Shown here piece after piece: positions 1 through 5,769 of a stretch of DNA of 5,830 nt (positions are counted from its first letter, which is position 1; every line of letters begins with the position of its first letter). The stretch is from contig USPK01000065.1 in assembly GCA_900556465.1 (NCBI GenBank), positions 1 through 5,830 of the forward strand, in the 5' to 3' direction. A program made the position numbers and the translations under genes. The stretch comes from an uncultured Prevotella sp. (GTDB taxonomy: Bacteria > Bacteroidota > Bacteroidia > Bacteroidales > Bacteroidaceae). The notes beneath the pieces were generated by a model. That model ran no database searches. It was not told the DNA's origin and worked only from the letters and a program-made list of their open reading frames with translations.

Positions 1-201
1 CAGATGCTGACCATCAAGAGCCGCATCCGTGCCACGCTGGCCAAATGCTTGAAGAATGGCAGTCTGCAGGTCTCCATCCGTCTGGCCAAGCAGGATGAGA
101 TCAAGCCGCTGCTCTCGCCCAAGGAGACGCTCGACCAACTGGTCAAGGAGAATACTGCCGTGGGCCGGTTGGTGCAATCCCTCAGCCTCGATCTGGCCTG
201 A
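1..201 (+). CDS. dnaX: C-terminal end of probable DNA polymerase III gamma/tau subunit (partial)
   Basis: The gene begins upstream of the window; the frame is open from base 1 and ends at TGA 199-201, leaving 66 residues. The visible part reads as an alpha/beta C-terminal module: a basic helix, a strand (LQVSIRLAKQ), then a helical end with SPKETLDQLVKEN, TAVGRLVQ and the final LSLDLA. A 'P-K-E-x-(4)-LV-x-(K/E)-N-x-A-(5)-L-x-L-x-L' ending is what I recall for the C-terminus of Bacteroidetes DnaX, the clamp-loader subunit that links sliding-clamp loading to the replicative polymerase in the cytoplasm. The ATPase domain that would prove this lies outside the window, so the assignment rests on the tail alone. 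Its M at base 4 is internal, not the start. No downstream gene is close enough to suggest an operon, because a palindrome and a promoter follow. Confidence 0.55.
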   Translation, partial: QMLTIKSRIRATLAKCLKNGSLQVSIRLAKQDEIKPLLSPKETLDQLVKENTAVGRLVQSLSLDLA

Positions 202-232
202 CGTGCTATTGCTCCCACCCTTGTCCCTGGAG

Positions 233-295
233 GCAAAGATACGGCGTTTTTTCGCAGGATTATTTTGCGGTTTGGAAAAAATGCCGTATCTTTGC
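233..295. repeat. 21-bp inverted repeat with TATCTTTG at both outer ends
   Basis: The left arm 233-253 and right arm 275-295 are reverse complements with a single mismatch (G246 opposite T282, a G-U pair if transcribed). The outer 13 bp (GCAAAGATACGGC / GCCGTATCTTTGC) are perfect. The spacer 254-274 is 21 nt. As RNA this would be a long stable hairpin starting about 30 nt after the dnaX-like stop, so it may end that transcript or protect its 3' end. As DNA it puts a -7-like TATCTTTG on each strand, both reading outward. Only the right, + strand copy has a matching -33 TTTG. Whether it acts as terminator, bidirectional promoter or protein-binding palindrome cannot be decided from the sequence. 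Confidence 0.8.
264..294 (+). promoter_or_regulatory. Bacteroidetes-type sigma-70 promoter for the lysine-exporter unit
   Basis: TTTG at 264-267 and TATCTTTG at 287-294 are separated by exactly 19 bp, matching the Bacteroides consensus TTTG-N19-21-TAnnTTTG. Transcription should start roughly around base 300, giving a leader of about 255 nt before the first LysO start codon at 557. The -7 element is inside the right arm of the inverted repeat and the -33 element is in its loop, so the palindrome and the promoter overlap completely. Confidence 0.75.
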
Positions 296-324
296 ACCCG
301 ATTTTTTCAATACTACCCATTTCC

Positions 325-426
325 ATGAGACCCATACGGACATCGCAGTTGAAGCAGACCCGCCGGCACGCCGAAGCGCGCGCCTGCCGCACGGTGCATG
401 TCCACTGGTTCAGCGGTTTCATCTAA
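325..426 (+). CDS. Candidate 33-codon leader peptide (unproven)
   Basis: This is the first ATG after the predicted transcription start (about 25 nt downstream, preceded by an A/T-rich stretch as is usual for Bacteroidetes starts). It runs 33 codons to TAA 424-426. The product starts MRPIRTSQLK, is rich in arginine (positions 2, 5, 13, 14, 19, 22) and ends RTVHVHWFSGFI, with a cluster of His, Trp and Phe near the stop. I recognise no family. The position between a promoter and an amino-acid exporter, followed by a T-rich run (431-445) and G+C-rich hairpins, is what a translated attenuation leader would look like. It has no run of lysine codons (one Lys), so it is not an obvious lysine sensor. 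It could also be chance, because short open frames are common in G+C-rich DNA. Confidence 0.35.
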   Translation: MRPIRTSQLKQTRRHAEARACRTVHVHWFSGFI

Positions 427-453
427 TCCCTTCAGTTTTTCTTTCCGTAAGGC

Positions 454-521
454 GTCCGCAAGGCTGCGGCCGCCGGCCTCCTGGTGTCCGTCGGGCTGTC
501 CCGCCGGACGGGAGACGTCCG
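454..521 (+). promoter_or_regulatory. Mutually exclusive hairpins in the lysO leader
   Basis: Hairpin A pairs 486-495 (GTCCGTCGGG) with 500-509 (CCCGCCGGAC), ten positions with one central mismatch and loop CTGT. Hairpin B pairs 505-510 (CGGACG) with 516-521 (CGTCCG), loop GGAGA. They share bases 505-509 and cannot form together. A small stem CCGCA/TGCGG (456-460 / 465-469) lies just upstream, and a further GTCCG copy at 454-458 could also compete for CGGAC 505-509. No U-tract follows either hairpin, so this is not a classical intrinsic terminator. The structures are visible; a regulatory role is inference. No other coding signal is convincing in 427-556. Confidence 0.35.
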
Positions 522-556
522 CACACTTTGTTTCACAGGAAAAACTGACTTCACAG

Positions 557-835
557 ATGTTTCGCATATTGCTGCTGCTCCTCCTCGGTGTGGGAGTGGG
601 CTACGGACTGCGCCGCCTGCCGGCCGTCCGCCGGGTGGAAAGCACCACCCGTTTCACCGTTTACGCATTGCTTTTTGTCTTCGGCACGACGCTGGGCATG
701 AACCGTTCGCTGATAAGCCAGCTGGGCTATTTCGGCTGGCAGGCGGCGGTCATCGCACTGCTCGGCGCGCTGGGCAGTTTCGGAGCCGCCAGCCTGCTGC
801 AGCGGCTCGTCAGCCGGAAAGGGGGTGGGCGATGA
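557..835 (+). CDS. LysO-family transporter, small N-terminal-type subunit
   Basis: A 92-residue, almost wholly hydrophobic protein with about three membrane segments (roughly residues 2-18, 33-50 and 57-82) separated by a basic loop (LRRLPAVRR), and a basic C-terminal tail (RKGGGR). It resembles the N-terminal part of the lysine exporter LysO (YbjE; ~300 residues in E. coli, where both parts are one chain). In Bacteroidetes this part is commonly a separate gene. It presumably assembles in the inner membrane with the protein encoded immediately downstream; its TGA (833-835) overlaps that gene's ATG, implying translational coupling and matched amounts. The ATG at 557 is preferred over the in-frame ATG at 398, because the extra N-terminus would be polar, Ser/Pro/Arg-rich and unlike the family. 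E28 is its only acidic residue. Confidence 0.8.
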   Translation: MFRILLLLLLGVGVGYGLRRLPAVRRVESTTRFTVYALLFVFGTTLGMNRSLISQLGYFGWQAAVIALLGALGSFGAASLLQRLVSRKGGGR

Positions 836-1458
836 AAGAGAACCTGCTCCTGCTCGGCTGCCTGGCCGGCGGCGTGGCGTTCGGCGCCTCGGGCTGGGCG
901 CCGGCCTTGCTGCAGCGGCCCGAACTGCCCATGCTGCTGCTCTCGCTCCTCGTGTTGCAAGTGGGCATAGGGTTGGGCTCGAAGCCCGACCTGCGCGGCC
1001 TGCTGCGCTCGTTGCGCTGGCCCATGCTGCTCTTGCCCGTGTTCACCATCGTAGGGACGCTGCTGGCGACGCTGGCGGCGGGCCTGCTCTTCCGCGACGA
1101 GGCGCTGTCGGACCTGATGGCGGCGGGCAGCGGCTTCGGCTACTACTCCCTCTCGTCGTTGCTCATCGTGGAGGCCAAGACGCTCACCGCGGGCGCCGAG
1201 GCGGCGGCGCGGCTGGGCGCCATCGCGCTGCTGGCCAACATTATCCGCGAACTGCTGGCCCTCTTTGGCTGTGCCTACGTGGTGCGGCGCAGCGGGGGCT
1301 ATGCCGCCATCTCGGTGGCGGGGGCCTGTTCGATGGACGTCTGCCTGCCGGCGATTCTCCGCTCGTCGGCGGACAAGTCGCTGCTGCCCGTAGCGATGGT
1401 CCACGGCCTGGTGCTCGAGGTGAGCGTCCCCCTGCTCGTGACGGGCTTCTGCCACTGA
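832..1458 (+). CDS. lysO: Lysine exporter LysO family protein (C-terminal-type subunit)
   Basis: A 208-residue polytopic membrane protein, probably six or seven segments, matching the C-terminal two thirds of E. coli LysO (YbjE), which exports L-lysine and toxic analogues such as thialysine across the inner membrane. Family hallmarks are the SGFGYYSLSSL motif (residues 100-110), ANIIRELLALFG (135-146) and SMDVCLPAI (167-175). D169 sits 39 residues from the C-terminus, about where E. coli LysO has an intramembrane aspartate important for export (D261, as I recall). The ATG at 832 overlaps the stop of the upstream small subunit and is preceded by a G-rich stretch. The same frame is open upstream to 484, but that segment overlaps the small subunit gene in another frame and is not LysO-like. 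Lysine as substrate is inferred from the family. Confidence 0.88.
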   Translation: MKENLLLLGCLAGGVAFGASGWAPALLQRPELPMLLLSLLVLQVGIGLGSKPDLRGLLRSLRWPMLLLPVFTIVGTLLATLAAGLLFRDEALSDLMAAGSGFGYYSLSSLLIVEAKTLTAGAEAAARLGAIALLANIIRELLALFGCAYVVRRSGGYAAISVAGACSMDVCLPAILRSSADKSLLPVAMVHGLVLEVSVPLLVTGFCH

Positions 1459-1487
1459 GCGGGCGCAGCGATTTTAGGCCGTTTCGC

Positions 1488-1518
1488 TTGGCGCTTCGGG
1501 CCTCAACCCTTATCTTTG
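1488..1518 (+). promoter_or_regulatory. Bacteroidetes-type promoter for gltX
   Basis: TTG at 1488-1490, a 20-bp spacer, and TATCTTTG at 1511-1518 fit the Bacteroides -33/-7 consensus. The predicted start lies near 1525, about 20 nt before the gltX ATG, giving a short A-rich untranslated leader (AACAAAAAATAACG) as is common for this phylum. The promoter lies in the 86-bp gap after the LysO gene and should drive gltX, and probably waaA and rmuC, independently of the exporter genes. Confidence 0.75.
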
Positions 1519-1544
1519 CAATCGTGAACAAAAAATAACGAATC

Positions 1545-3062
1545 ATGACCAATCAGAAAGTGCGGGTGCGCTTTGCACCCAGCCCCACGGGGCCGCTCCA
1601 TATAGGCGGTGTGCGCACCGCCCTTTACAATTTCCTCTTTGCCCGTCAGCATGGCGGCGAGCTGGTGCTCCGCATCGAGGACACCGATTCGAGCCGCTTC
1701 GTGCCCGGCGCGGAGGACTACATCGTCGAGGCCTTCCGCTGGCTGGGCATAGGCTTCGACGAAGGCGTGGGCATCGGCGGGCCGCACGGCCCCTACCGCC
1801 AGTCCGAGCGCCGCGACTTGTACAAAACCTACGTAAGGCAGTTGCTCGACGCCGGGTGGGCCTACGTGGCCTTCGACACGCCCGAGGAACTGAACGCCCG
1901 CCGCGAGGCCGTCCCCAACTTCCAGTACGACGCCCATACGCGCGGCTCGATGCGCAACTCCCTGACGCTGCCCGCCGCCGAGACGGAGCGCCTCGTGAGC
2001 GAGGGCGTGCAGTACGTGGTCCGCTTCAAGGTGGAACCGGGCGAAGAGATTCACGTCGACGACATGATTCGCGGCGACGTGAAGGTTATGTCCGACATTC
2101 TCGACGATAAGGTCCTGTACAAAAGCGCCGACGAGTTGCCCACGTACCACCTGGCCAACATCGTCGACGACCACTTGATGGAGATAACGCACGTCATCCG
2201 CGGCGAAGAGTGGCTGCCCTCGGCGCCGCTCCACGTACTCCTCTACCGCGCGCTGGGCTGGGCCGACACGATGCCCCGCTTCGCCCACCTGCCCCTCCTG
2301 CTCAAGCCCGACGGCAAAGGCAAGCTCTCGAAGCGCGACGGCGACCGCTTGGGCTTCCCCGTATTCCCCCTCGAATGGCATGACCCGAAGACGGGCGCCG
2401 TAAGCTCCGGCTATCGCGAGAGCGGCTACCTGCCCGAGGCGGTCGTTAACTTCCTGGCGCTGCTCGGTTGGAATCCGGGCACGGACCAAGAGCTGCTGTC
2501 GATGGACGAACTCATCGCGCAGTTCGACCTCTCGAAGTGTTCCAAGAGCGGGGCACGCTTTGATTACGTCAAAGGACTTTGGTTCAACCGCGAATACATC
2601 CAGCGCACGCCGGACGCCGTCCTGGCGCCCGAGTTCGACTGCATCTTGCGCGCCAACGGCATCGAGGCGCCCCTGGACCGCGTGGAGGCCGTAGTGGGCA
2701 TGATGAAGATGAAGAAAATCAACTTCGTGCACGAACTGTGGCCGCTCTGCGACTTCTTCTTCATAGCCCCGCAGACCTACGACCGGGAGGACAAGTTCGT
2801 CCGCAAGAACTGGAAGGAAGGGACCGCCGCCGAGATGGAAGCCCTGGCCACCCTGCTCGAAGGGCTCGACGACTTCAGCGTAGCGGGCCTCAAGGCCGCC
2901 GTCGACGCCTGGTGTGCCGAGGGCGGGCGCAAGCCCTGGAACCCCTGGCGCGTATGCCTCGTCGGCACGGGCAAGGGCCCCGACATGTACGAGCTGGCCG
3001 CCTTCCTCGGGAAAGCGGAGACGCTGGCCCGCATGCGCCGCGCCGTCGCCGCGCTGGGTTGA
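1545..3062 (+). CDS. gltX: Glutamate--tRNA ligase (GluRS)
   Basis: This cytoplasmic class I aminoacyl-tRNA synthetase (505 residues, normal length) charges tRNA-Glu with glutamate at the cost of ATP. The N-terminus has the HIGH-type signature in FAPSPTGPLHIGG (H19-G22). The catalytic fold continues with RIEDTD, DELPTYHLANIVDDH (from D196) and IRGEEW (218-223), and the KMSKS-type loop is KLSKR (260-264). The rest, from about residue 320, is the alpha-helical anticodon-binding part. The zinc-binding cysteines found in E. coli GluRS are absent: the region Y107-G134 (YVAFDTPEEL...NFQYDAHTRG) has no Cys. This is, to my knowledge, normal for Bacteroidales. The ATG at 1545 is supported by the promoter just upstream and by the motif starting at residue 10. 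waaA follows after 45 bp without a visible promoter or terminator, so the two are probably co-transcribed. Confidence 0.97.
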   Translation: MTNQKVRVRFAPSPTGPLHIGGVRTALYNFLFARQHGGELVLRIEDTDSSRFVPGAEDYIVEAFRWLGIGFDEGVGIGGPHGPYRQSERRDLYKTYVRQLLDAGWAYVAFDTPEELNARREAVPNFQYDAHTRGSMRNSLTLPAAETERLVSEGVQYVVRFKVEPGEEIHVDDMIRGDVKVMSDILDDKVLYKSADELPTYHLANIVDDHLMEITHVIRGEEWLPSAPLHVLLYRALGWADTMPRFAHLPLLLKPDGKGKLSKRDGDRLGFPVFPLEWHDPKTGAVSSGYRESGYLPEAVVNFLALLGWNPGTDQELLSMDELIAQFDLSKCSKSGARFDYVKGLWFNREYIQRTPDAVLAPEFDCILRANGIEAPLDRVEAVVGMMKMKKINFVHELWPLCDFFFIAPQTYDREDKFVRKNWKEGTAAEMEALATLLEGLDDFSVAGLKAAVDAWCAEGGRKPWNPWRVCLVGTGKGPDMYELAAFLGKAETLARMRRAVAALG

Positions 3063-3107
3063 CGCCTGTCTTCAGAATCTCCGTTACTTCCTCTTTACCC
3101 ATACCCC

Positions 3108-4325
3108 ATGTATTCGCTGGCTATTTATCTTTATATGCTGTGCGCCAACGTGGTTGCGCTCTTTAACCGCAAGGCGCGCCTCCTGATGCGCGGCCACCGC
3201 GAAGCCTGGCGCACGCTGCGCCGCAACCCGGGGACTGAACGCTACGTCTGGTTCCACGCCGCCTCGCTCGGCGAGTTCGAGCAGGGGCGCCCGCTCATGG
3301 AGCGCCTGCGCCGCGAGCGGCCCGACTGCAAAATATTGCTCACGTTCTTCTCCCCGTCGGGCTACGAGGTGCGCAAGGACTACCCCGTGGCCGACGTCGT
3401 CTGCTACCTGCCCTTCGATACCCCGCTCAACGCCCGCAAGTTCGTCCGCCTGGCGCGCCCCGAGGCCGCCTTCTTCATCAAGTACGAATTCTGGCGCAAC
3501 TACATCGACGTACTCCACCGCCAGGGCATCCCGATTTACAGCGTATCGAGCATTTTCCGCGAAGGGCAGATCTTTTTCCGCTGGTACGGCTGCGGCTATG
3601 CCCGCGTATTGCGGCGCATCACCCACCTGTTCGTGCAGAACGAGCACTCGCGGCTGTTGCTCGAGCGCCTGGGCGTGACGGACGTCACCGTAGTGGGCGA
3701 CACGCGCTTTGACCGCGTCATCGACATCCGCAACGCGGCGAAGCCCGTGCCCCTGGCCGAGGCCTTCGTGCAAGGCGGCGGGCCCGTCCTTGTTGCCGGC
3801 AGCACGTGGCCCGTCGACGAGGAGTTCCTGCTGCCTTACTTCAACCGCCGGCCCGACCTGAAGCTCATCATCGCCCCCCACGTCGTCTCGCCGGACCACC
3901 TGGCCGCCATCGAAGCCGCCCTGACGCGGCCGGCCGTGCGCCTCTCCCAGGCCACGCCCGACAACGTGGCCGCCGCCCGGTGCCTCATCATCGACGGCTA
4001 CGGCCTGCTCTCCAGCATCTACCGCTACGCCACGATGGCCTACGTCGGCGGCGGCTTCGGCGTGGGCATACACAACGTGCCCGAGGCCGCTGTCTACGGC
4101 TGCCCGGTCCTTATCGGGCCGAACAACAAGCGCTTCCGCGAGGCCCAGGCCCTGCTGGCCAACGGCGGCTGCCGTGAGGTGGACGGCGGCGAGGCCTTTG
4201 CCCGCGTGATGGACGAATGGCTGGCCGACCCCGCGGCCCTGCGACGGGCCGGCGAGGCCGCCGGCGCCTACATCCGCGACAACGCCGGCGCCGCCGACGC
4301 CGTGTTCCGCTACTGTTTCCACTAA
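3108..4325 (+). CDS. waaA: 3-deoxy-D-manno-octulosonic acid (Kdo) transferase
   Basis: WaaA (KdtA), 405 residues, transfers Kdo from CMP-Kdo to lipid A precursor on the inner face of the cytoplasmic membrane, founding the lipopolysaccharide inner core. The first ~20 residues (MYSLAIYLYMLCANVVALF) are a hydrophobic membrane anchor. The N-terminal Rossmann domain has HAASLGEFEQG, with E56 at the position of the proposed general base in this family, then FFSPSGYEVRK and the FFIKYEFWRNY block. The C-terminal GT-B domain has the CMP-Kdo-binding signature YVGGGFGVGIHNVPEAA (312-328) followed by PVLIGPN. Whether it adds one or two Kdo units cannot be read from the sequence. The protein is complete and unremarkable. 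No Shine-Dalgarno sequence is visible. Its linkage to gltX suggests a shared transcript and not a shared pathway. Confidence 0.97.
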   Translation: MYSLAIYLYMLCANVVALFNRKARLLMRGHREAWRTLRRNPGTERYVWFHAASLGEFEQGRPLMERLRRERPDCKILLTFFSPSGYEVRKDYPVADVVCYLPFDTPLNARKFVRLARPEAAFFIKYEFWRNYIDVLHRQGIPIYSVSSIFREGQIFFRWYGCGYARVLRRITHLFVQNEHSRLLLERLGVTDVTVVGDTRFDRVIDIRNAAKPVPLAEAFVQGGGPVLVAGSTWPVDEEFLLPYFNRRPDLKLIIAPHVVSPDHLAAIEAALTRPAVRLSQATPDNVAAARCLIIDGYGLLSSIYRYATMAYVGGGFGVGIHNVPEAAVYGCPVLIGPNNKRFREAQALLANGGCREVDGGEAFARVMDEWLADPAALRRAGEAAGAYIRDNAGAADAVFRYCFH

Positions 4326-4339
4326 CGTTTCCGATAGCG

Positions 4340-4365
4340 CGGGCCGGACCGATACGTCTGGCCCG
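4340..4365 (+). terminator. Hairpin between waaA and rmuC (possible weak terminator)
   Basis: Bases 4340-4349 (CGGGCCGGAC) pair with 4356-4365 (GTCTGGCCCG), ten pairs including one G-U, with a 6-nt loop. It starts 15 nt after the waaA stop. No T-run follows (TTGCCTGTTA), so complete termination is unlikely; attenuation or mRNA 3' end stabilisation is as plausible. No TAnnTTTG promoter is visible before rmuC, which argues for some read-through. Confidence 0.45.
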
Positions 4366-4389
4366 TTGCCTGTTATCCCCTGAGAAAAG

Positions 4390-5649
4390 ATGAACGCAAT
4401 CCTTGTCCTGTTGCTCTGTGCCGCAGTCGGTGTGGCCGGATATCTCGTAGGGCTCCTGCGGGCCCGCCGTGCCTTGGGCGGCGCGGTCGAACAGGCGCGC
4501 CGCGACGCCGCAGCGGCCGAGGCGCGGCTCGACGCCGAGCGCCGCCATGCCGCCGAGGCCCGCGACGCCCAGGCCCAGGCCCTCCGCAGCGAGTTCCGCG
4601 CCGTGGCCCGCGACCTGGCGCAGACCGAGGGCCAGACCCTGCGCGCCGAGCACCTCCACCTGCTCGAGGCGCAGCTCGGCCCGTTGGGCAAGAGCATCGA
4701 ATCCTTCCGCGAGCAGTTTGTCGCCGGCCACGCCGCCATGGACCGCTACGTGAAGGACCTGATGGAGCGCGCCGAGGCCGTGGGCCGCGAGGCCGGCGAG
4801 CTGGCCCAGGCCCTGCGCGGCAACAACAAGCTCCAGGGCAACTGGGGCGAGGCCGTGCTGGGCAATCTGCTTGACGCCGCCGGCCTGACCCGTGGCCGCG
4901 ACTACGACGTGCAGTATCAGACGCACGACGACGCCGGGCACCGCCTCATCCCCGACGTAGTGGTCCACCTGCCGGGCGGGCGCGCCGTCATCGTCGACTC
5001 GAAGGTGTCGCTCACGGCCTACGTCCAGTACGCCACGGCCGAGGCCCCCGCCGAGCAGGAACGCCAGTTGCGCGAACACGTAGCCTCCGTGCGCCGCCAC
5101 ATCAAGGAGCTGTCGCAGAAGGACTACGGCGCCGTGGTGCCCAGCAGCATCGGCTACGTCCTGATGTTCATCCCCGGCGAAGCGCCCTACGCCGCCGCCC
5201 TGGCCGCCGCGCCCCAGCTGCCCGCCGAAGCCTATGCCGACCGCGTCATCCTGGTCAACCCGACCAACCTCCTCATGGCGCTCCAGCTGGCCCACAACCT
5301 CTGGCAAAGCGACCTGCAGCGCCGCAGCGTGGGCGAGATCTACGCTTCGGCCGAAAAGCTCTACAAAAAGTTCGCCCTCTTCGCGCAGAACTTCGTCCAG
5401 ATGGGCCGCAGCGTGCGCCAGCTTTCCGAACTCTACGACAAGGCCGAGCGTCAGCTCCACACGGGCCGGGGCAACATTGTCAGTCAGCTGGAAGGCTGGA
5501 AGAAAAAGGGCCTGACGCCCGGGACCGACATCCCCGAAGCGCTCCGTGCCGCGGACGCCGACGACCCCGACGCGCTGCCGCCCGACCCCGACGCCCCGGC
5601 CGCCGGGCCGGACGAAGCCGCCGCGGGGCCCGGCAGCGCGTCGGCATAG
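4390..5649 (+). CDS. rmuC: DNA recombination protein RmuC
   Basis: RmuC-family protein, 419 residues. An N-terminal membrane segment (about residues 3-23) is followed by a long Ala/Arg/Glu-rich coiled coil (about 25-140), then the RmuC domain with NNKLQGNWGE (145-154), IPDVVVHLPGG (187-197), VIVDSKVSLTAY (200-211), FIPGEAPY (260-267) and LVNPTNLLMAL (288-298). E154, D189, D203 and K205 have the spacing of a PD-(D/E)XK nuclease-like core, to which the family is predicted to belong. In E. coli, rmuC mutants show more inversions at short inverted repeats, and biochemical activity is poorly defined. The last ~33 residues (387-419) are a low-complexity Asp/Pro/Ala tail, probably disordered. The ATG at 4390 follows a purine-rich GAGAAAAG, and the membrane segment begins directly after it. 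Confidence 0.95.
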   Translation: MNAILVLLLCAAVGVAGYLVGLLRARRALGGAVEQARRDAAAAEARLDAERRHAAEARDAQAQALRSEFRAVARDLAQTEGQTLRAEHLHLLEAQLGPLGKSIESFREQFVAGHAAMDRYVKDLMERAEAVGREAGELAQALRGNNKLQGNWGEAVLGNLLDAAGLTRGRDYDVQYQTHDDAGHRLIPDVVVHLPGGRAVIVDSKVSLTAYVQYATAEAPAEQERQLREHVASVRRHIKELSQKDYGAVVPSSIGYVLMFIPGEAPYAAALAAAPQLPAEAYADRVILVNPTNLLMALQLAHNLWQSDLQRRSVGEIYASAEKLYKKFALFAQNFVQMGRSVRQLSELYDKAERQLHTGRGNIVSQLEGWKKKGLTPGTDIPEALRAADADDPDALPPDPDAPAAGPDEAAAGPGSASA

Positions 5650-5656
5650 CCTGCTC

Positions 5657-5682
5657 CCGCCGCCCCTGCCACTGGGCGGCGG
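5657..5682 (+). terminator. G+C-rich hairpin after rmuC, possible terminator
   Basis: Nine perfect pairs, 5657-5665 with 5674-5682 (core CGCCGCCC / GGGCGGCG), with an 8-nt loop CTGCCACT, beginning 7 nt after the rmuC stop. The position suits the end of a gltX-waaA-rmuC transcript. It lacks a U-tract, so factor-independent termination is uncertain. Confidence 0.5.
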
Positions 5683-5769
5683 CCGCTCCGCCCCCGTCGC
5701 GCCTCGCCGCCGCCTTGGGTATGCGCTGCCGTCCGGCGGGTCGTGGCGCGACGGACCGACATTCCCGAA

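Noticed and set aside
234..241. Minus-strand promoter driven by TATCTTTG in the left arm of the palindrome
   Set aside because: No TTTG is found 19-21 bp away on that strand and there is no gene to serve, so it is kept as an observation and not called as a promoter.
398..556. N-terminal extension of the small LysO subunit from ATG 398
   Set aside because: The added 53 residues are Ser/Pro/Arg-rich and would precede a canonical LysO N-terminus at M557; the segment also overlaps the candidate leader ORF and hairpins.
202..556. Known riboswitch (such as a lysine riboswitch) ahead of the exporter genes
   Set aside because: I could not recognise the conserved core of any known riboswitch class; only simple hairpins and a short ORF are visible.
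1476..1503. AGGCC/GGCCT inverted repeat between the LysO gene and gltX as a terminator
   Set aside because: It has only five pairs with a loop of 18 nt, overlaps the gltX -33 region and has no T-run directly after it.
825..1538. 237-codon + strand frame overlapping the LysO C-terminal gene
   Set aside because: It is an Arg/Gly/Ala-rich sequence without domains in the frame next to a clear membrane transporter. Position-specific G+C bias explains it.
1503..2732. 409-codon minus-strand open frame opposite gltX
   Set aside because: It is antisense to a complete gltX, shows no domain, and its composition mirrors the codon bias of the coding strand.
3084..4739. 551-codon open frame on the minus strand across waaA and the start of rmuC
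   Set aside because: It lies antisense to two confidently identified genes. Its predicted product is an Ala/Arg/Val/His-rich mix with no recognisable domain, typical of antisense frames in G+C-rich DNA.
4111..5460. 449-codon minus-strand open frame opposite rmuC
   Set aside because: It is antisense to a well-conserved RmuC domain. Its long Leu/Gly/Ala/His-rich sequence is explained by the complement of rmuC codons.
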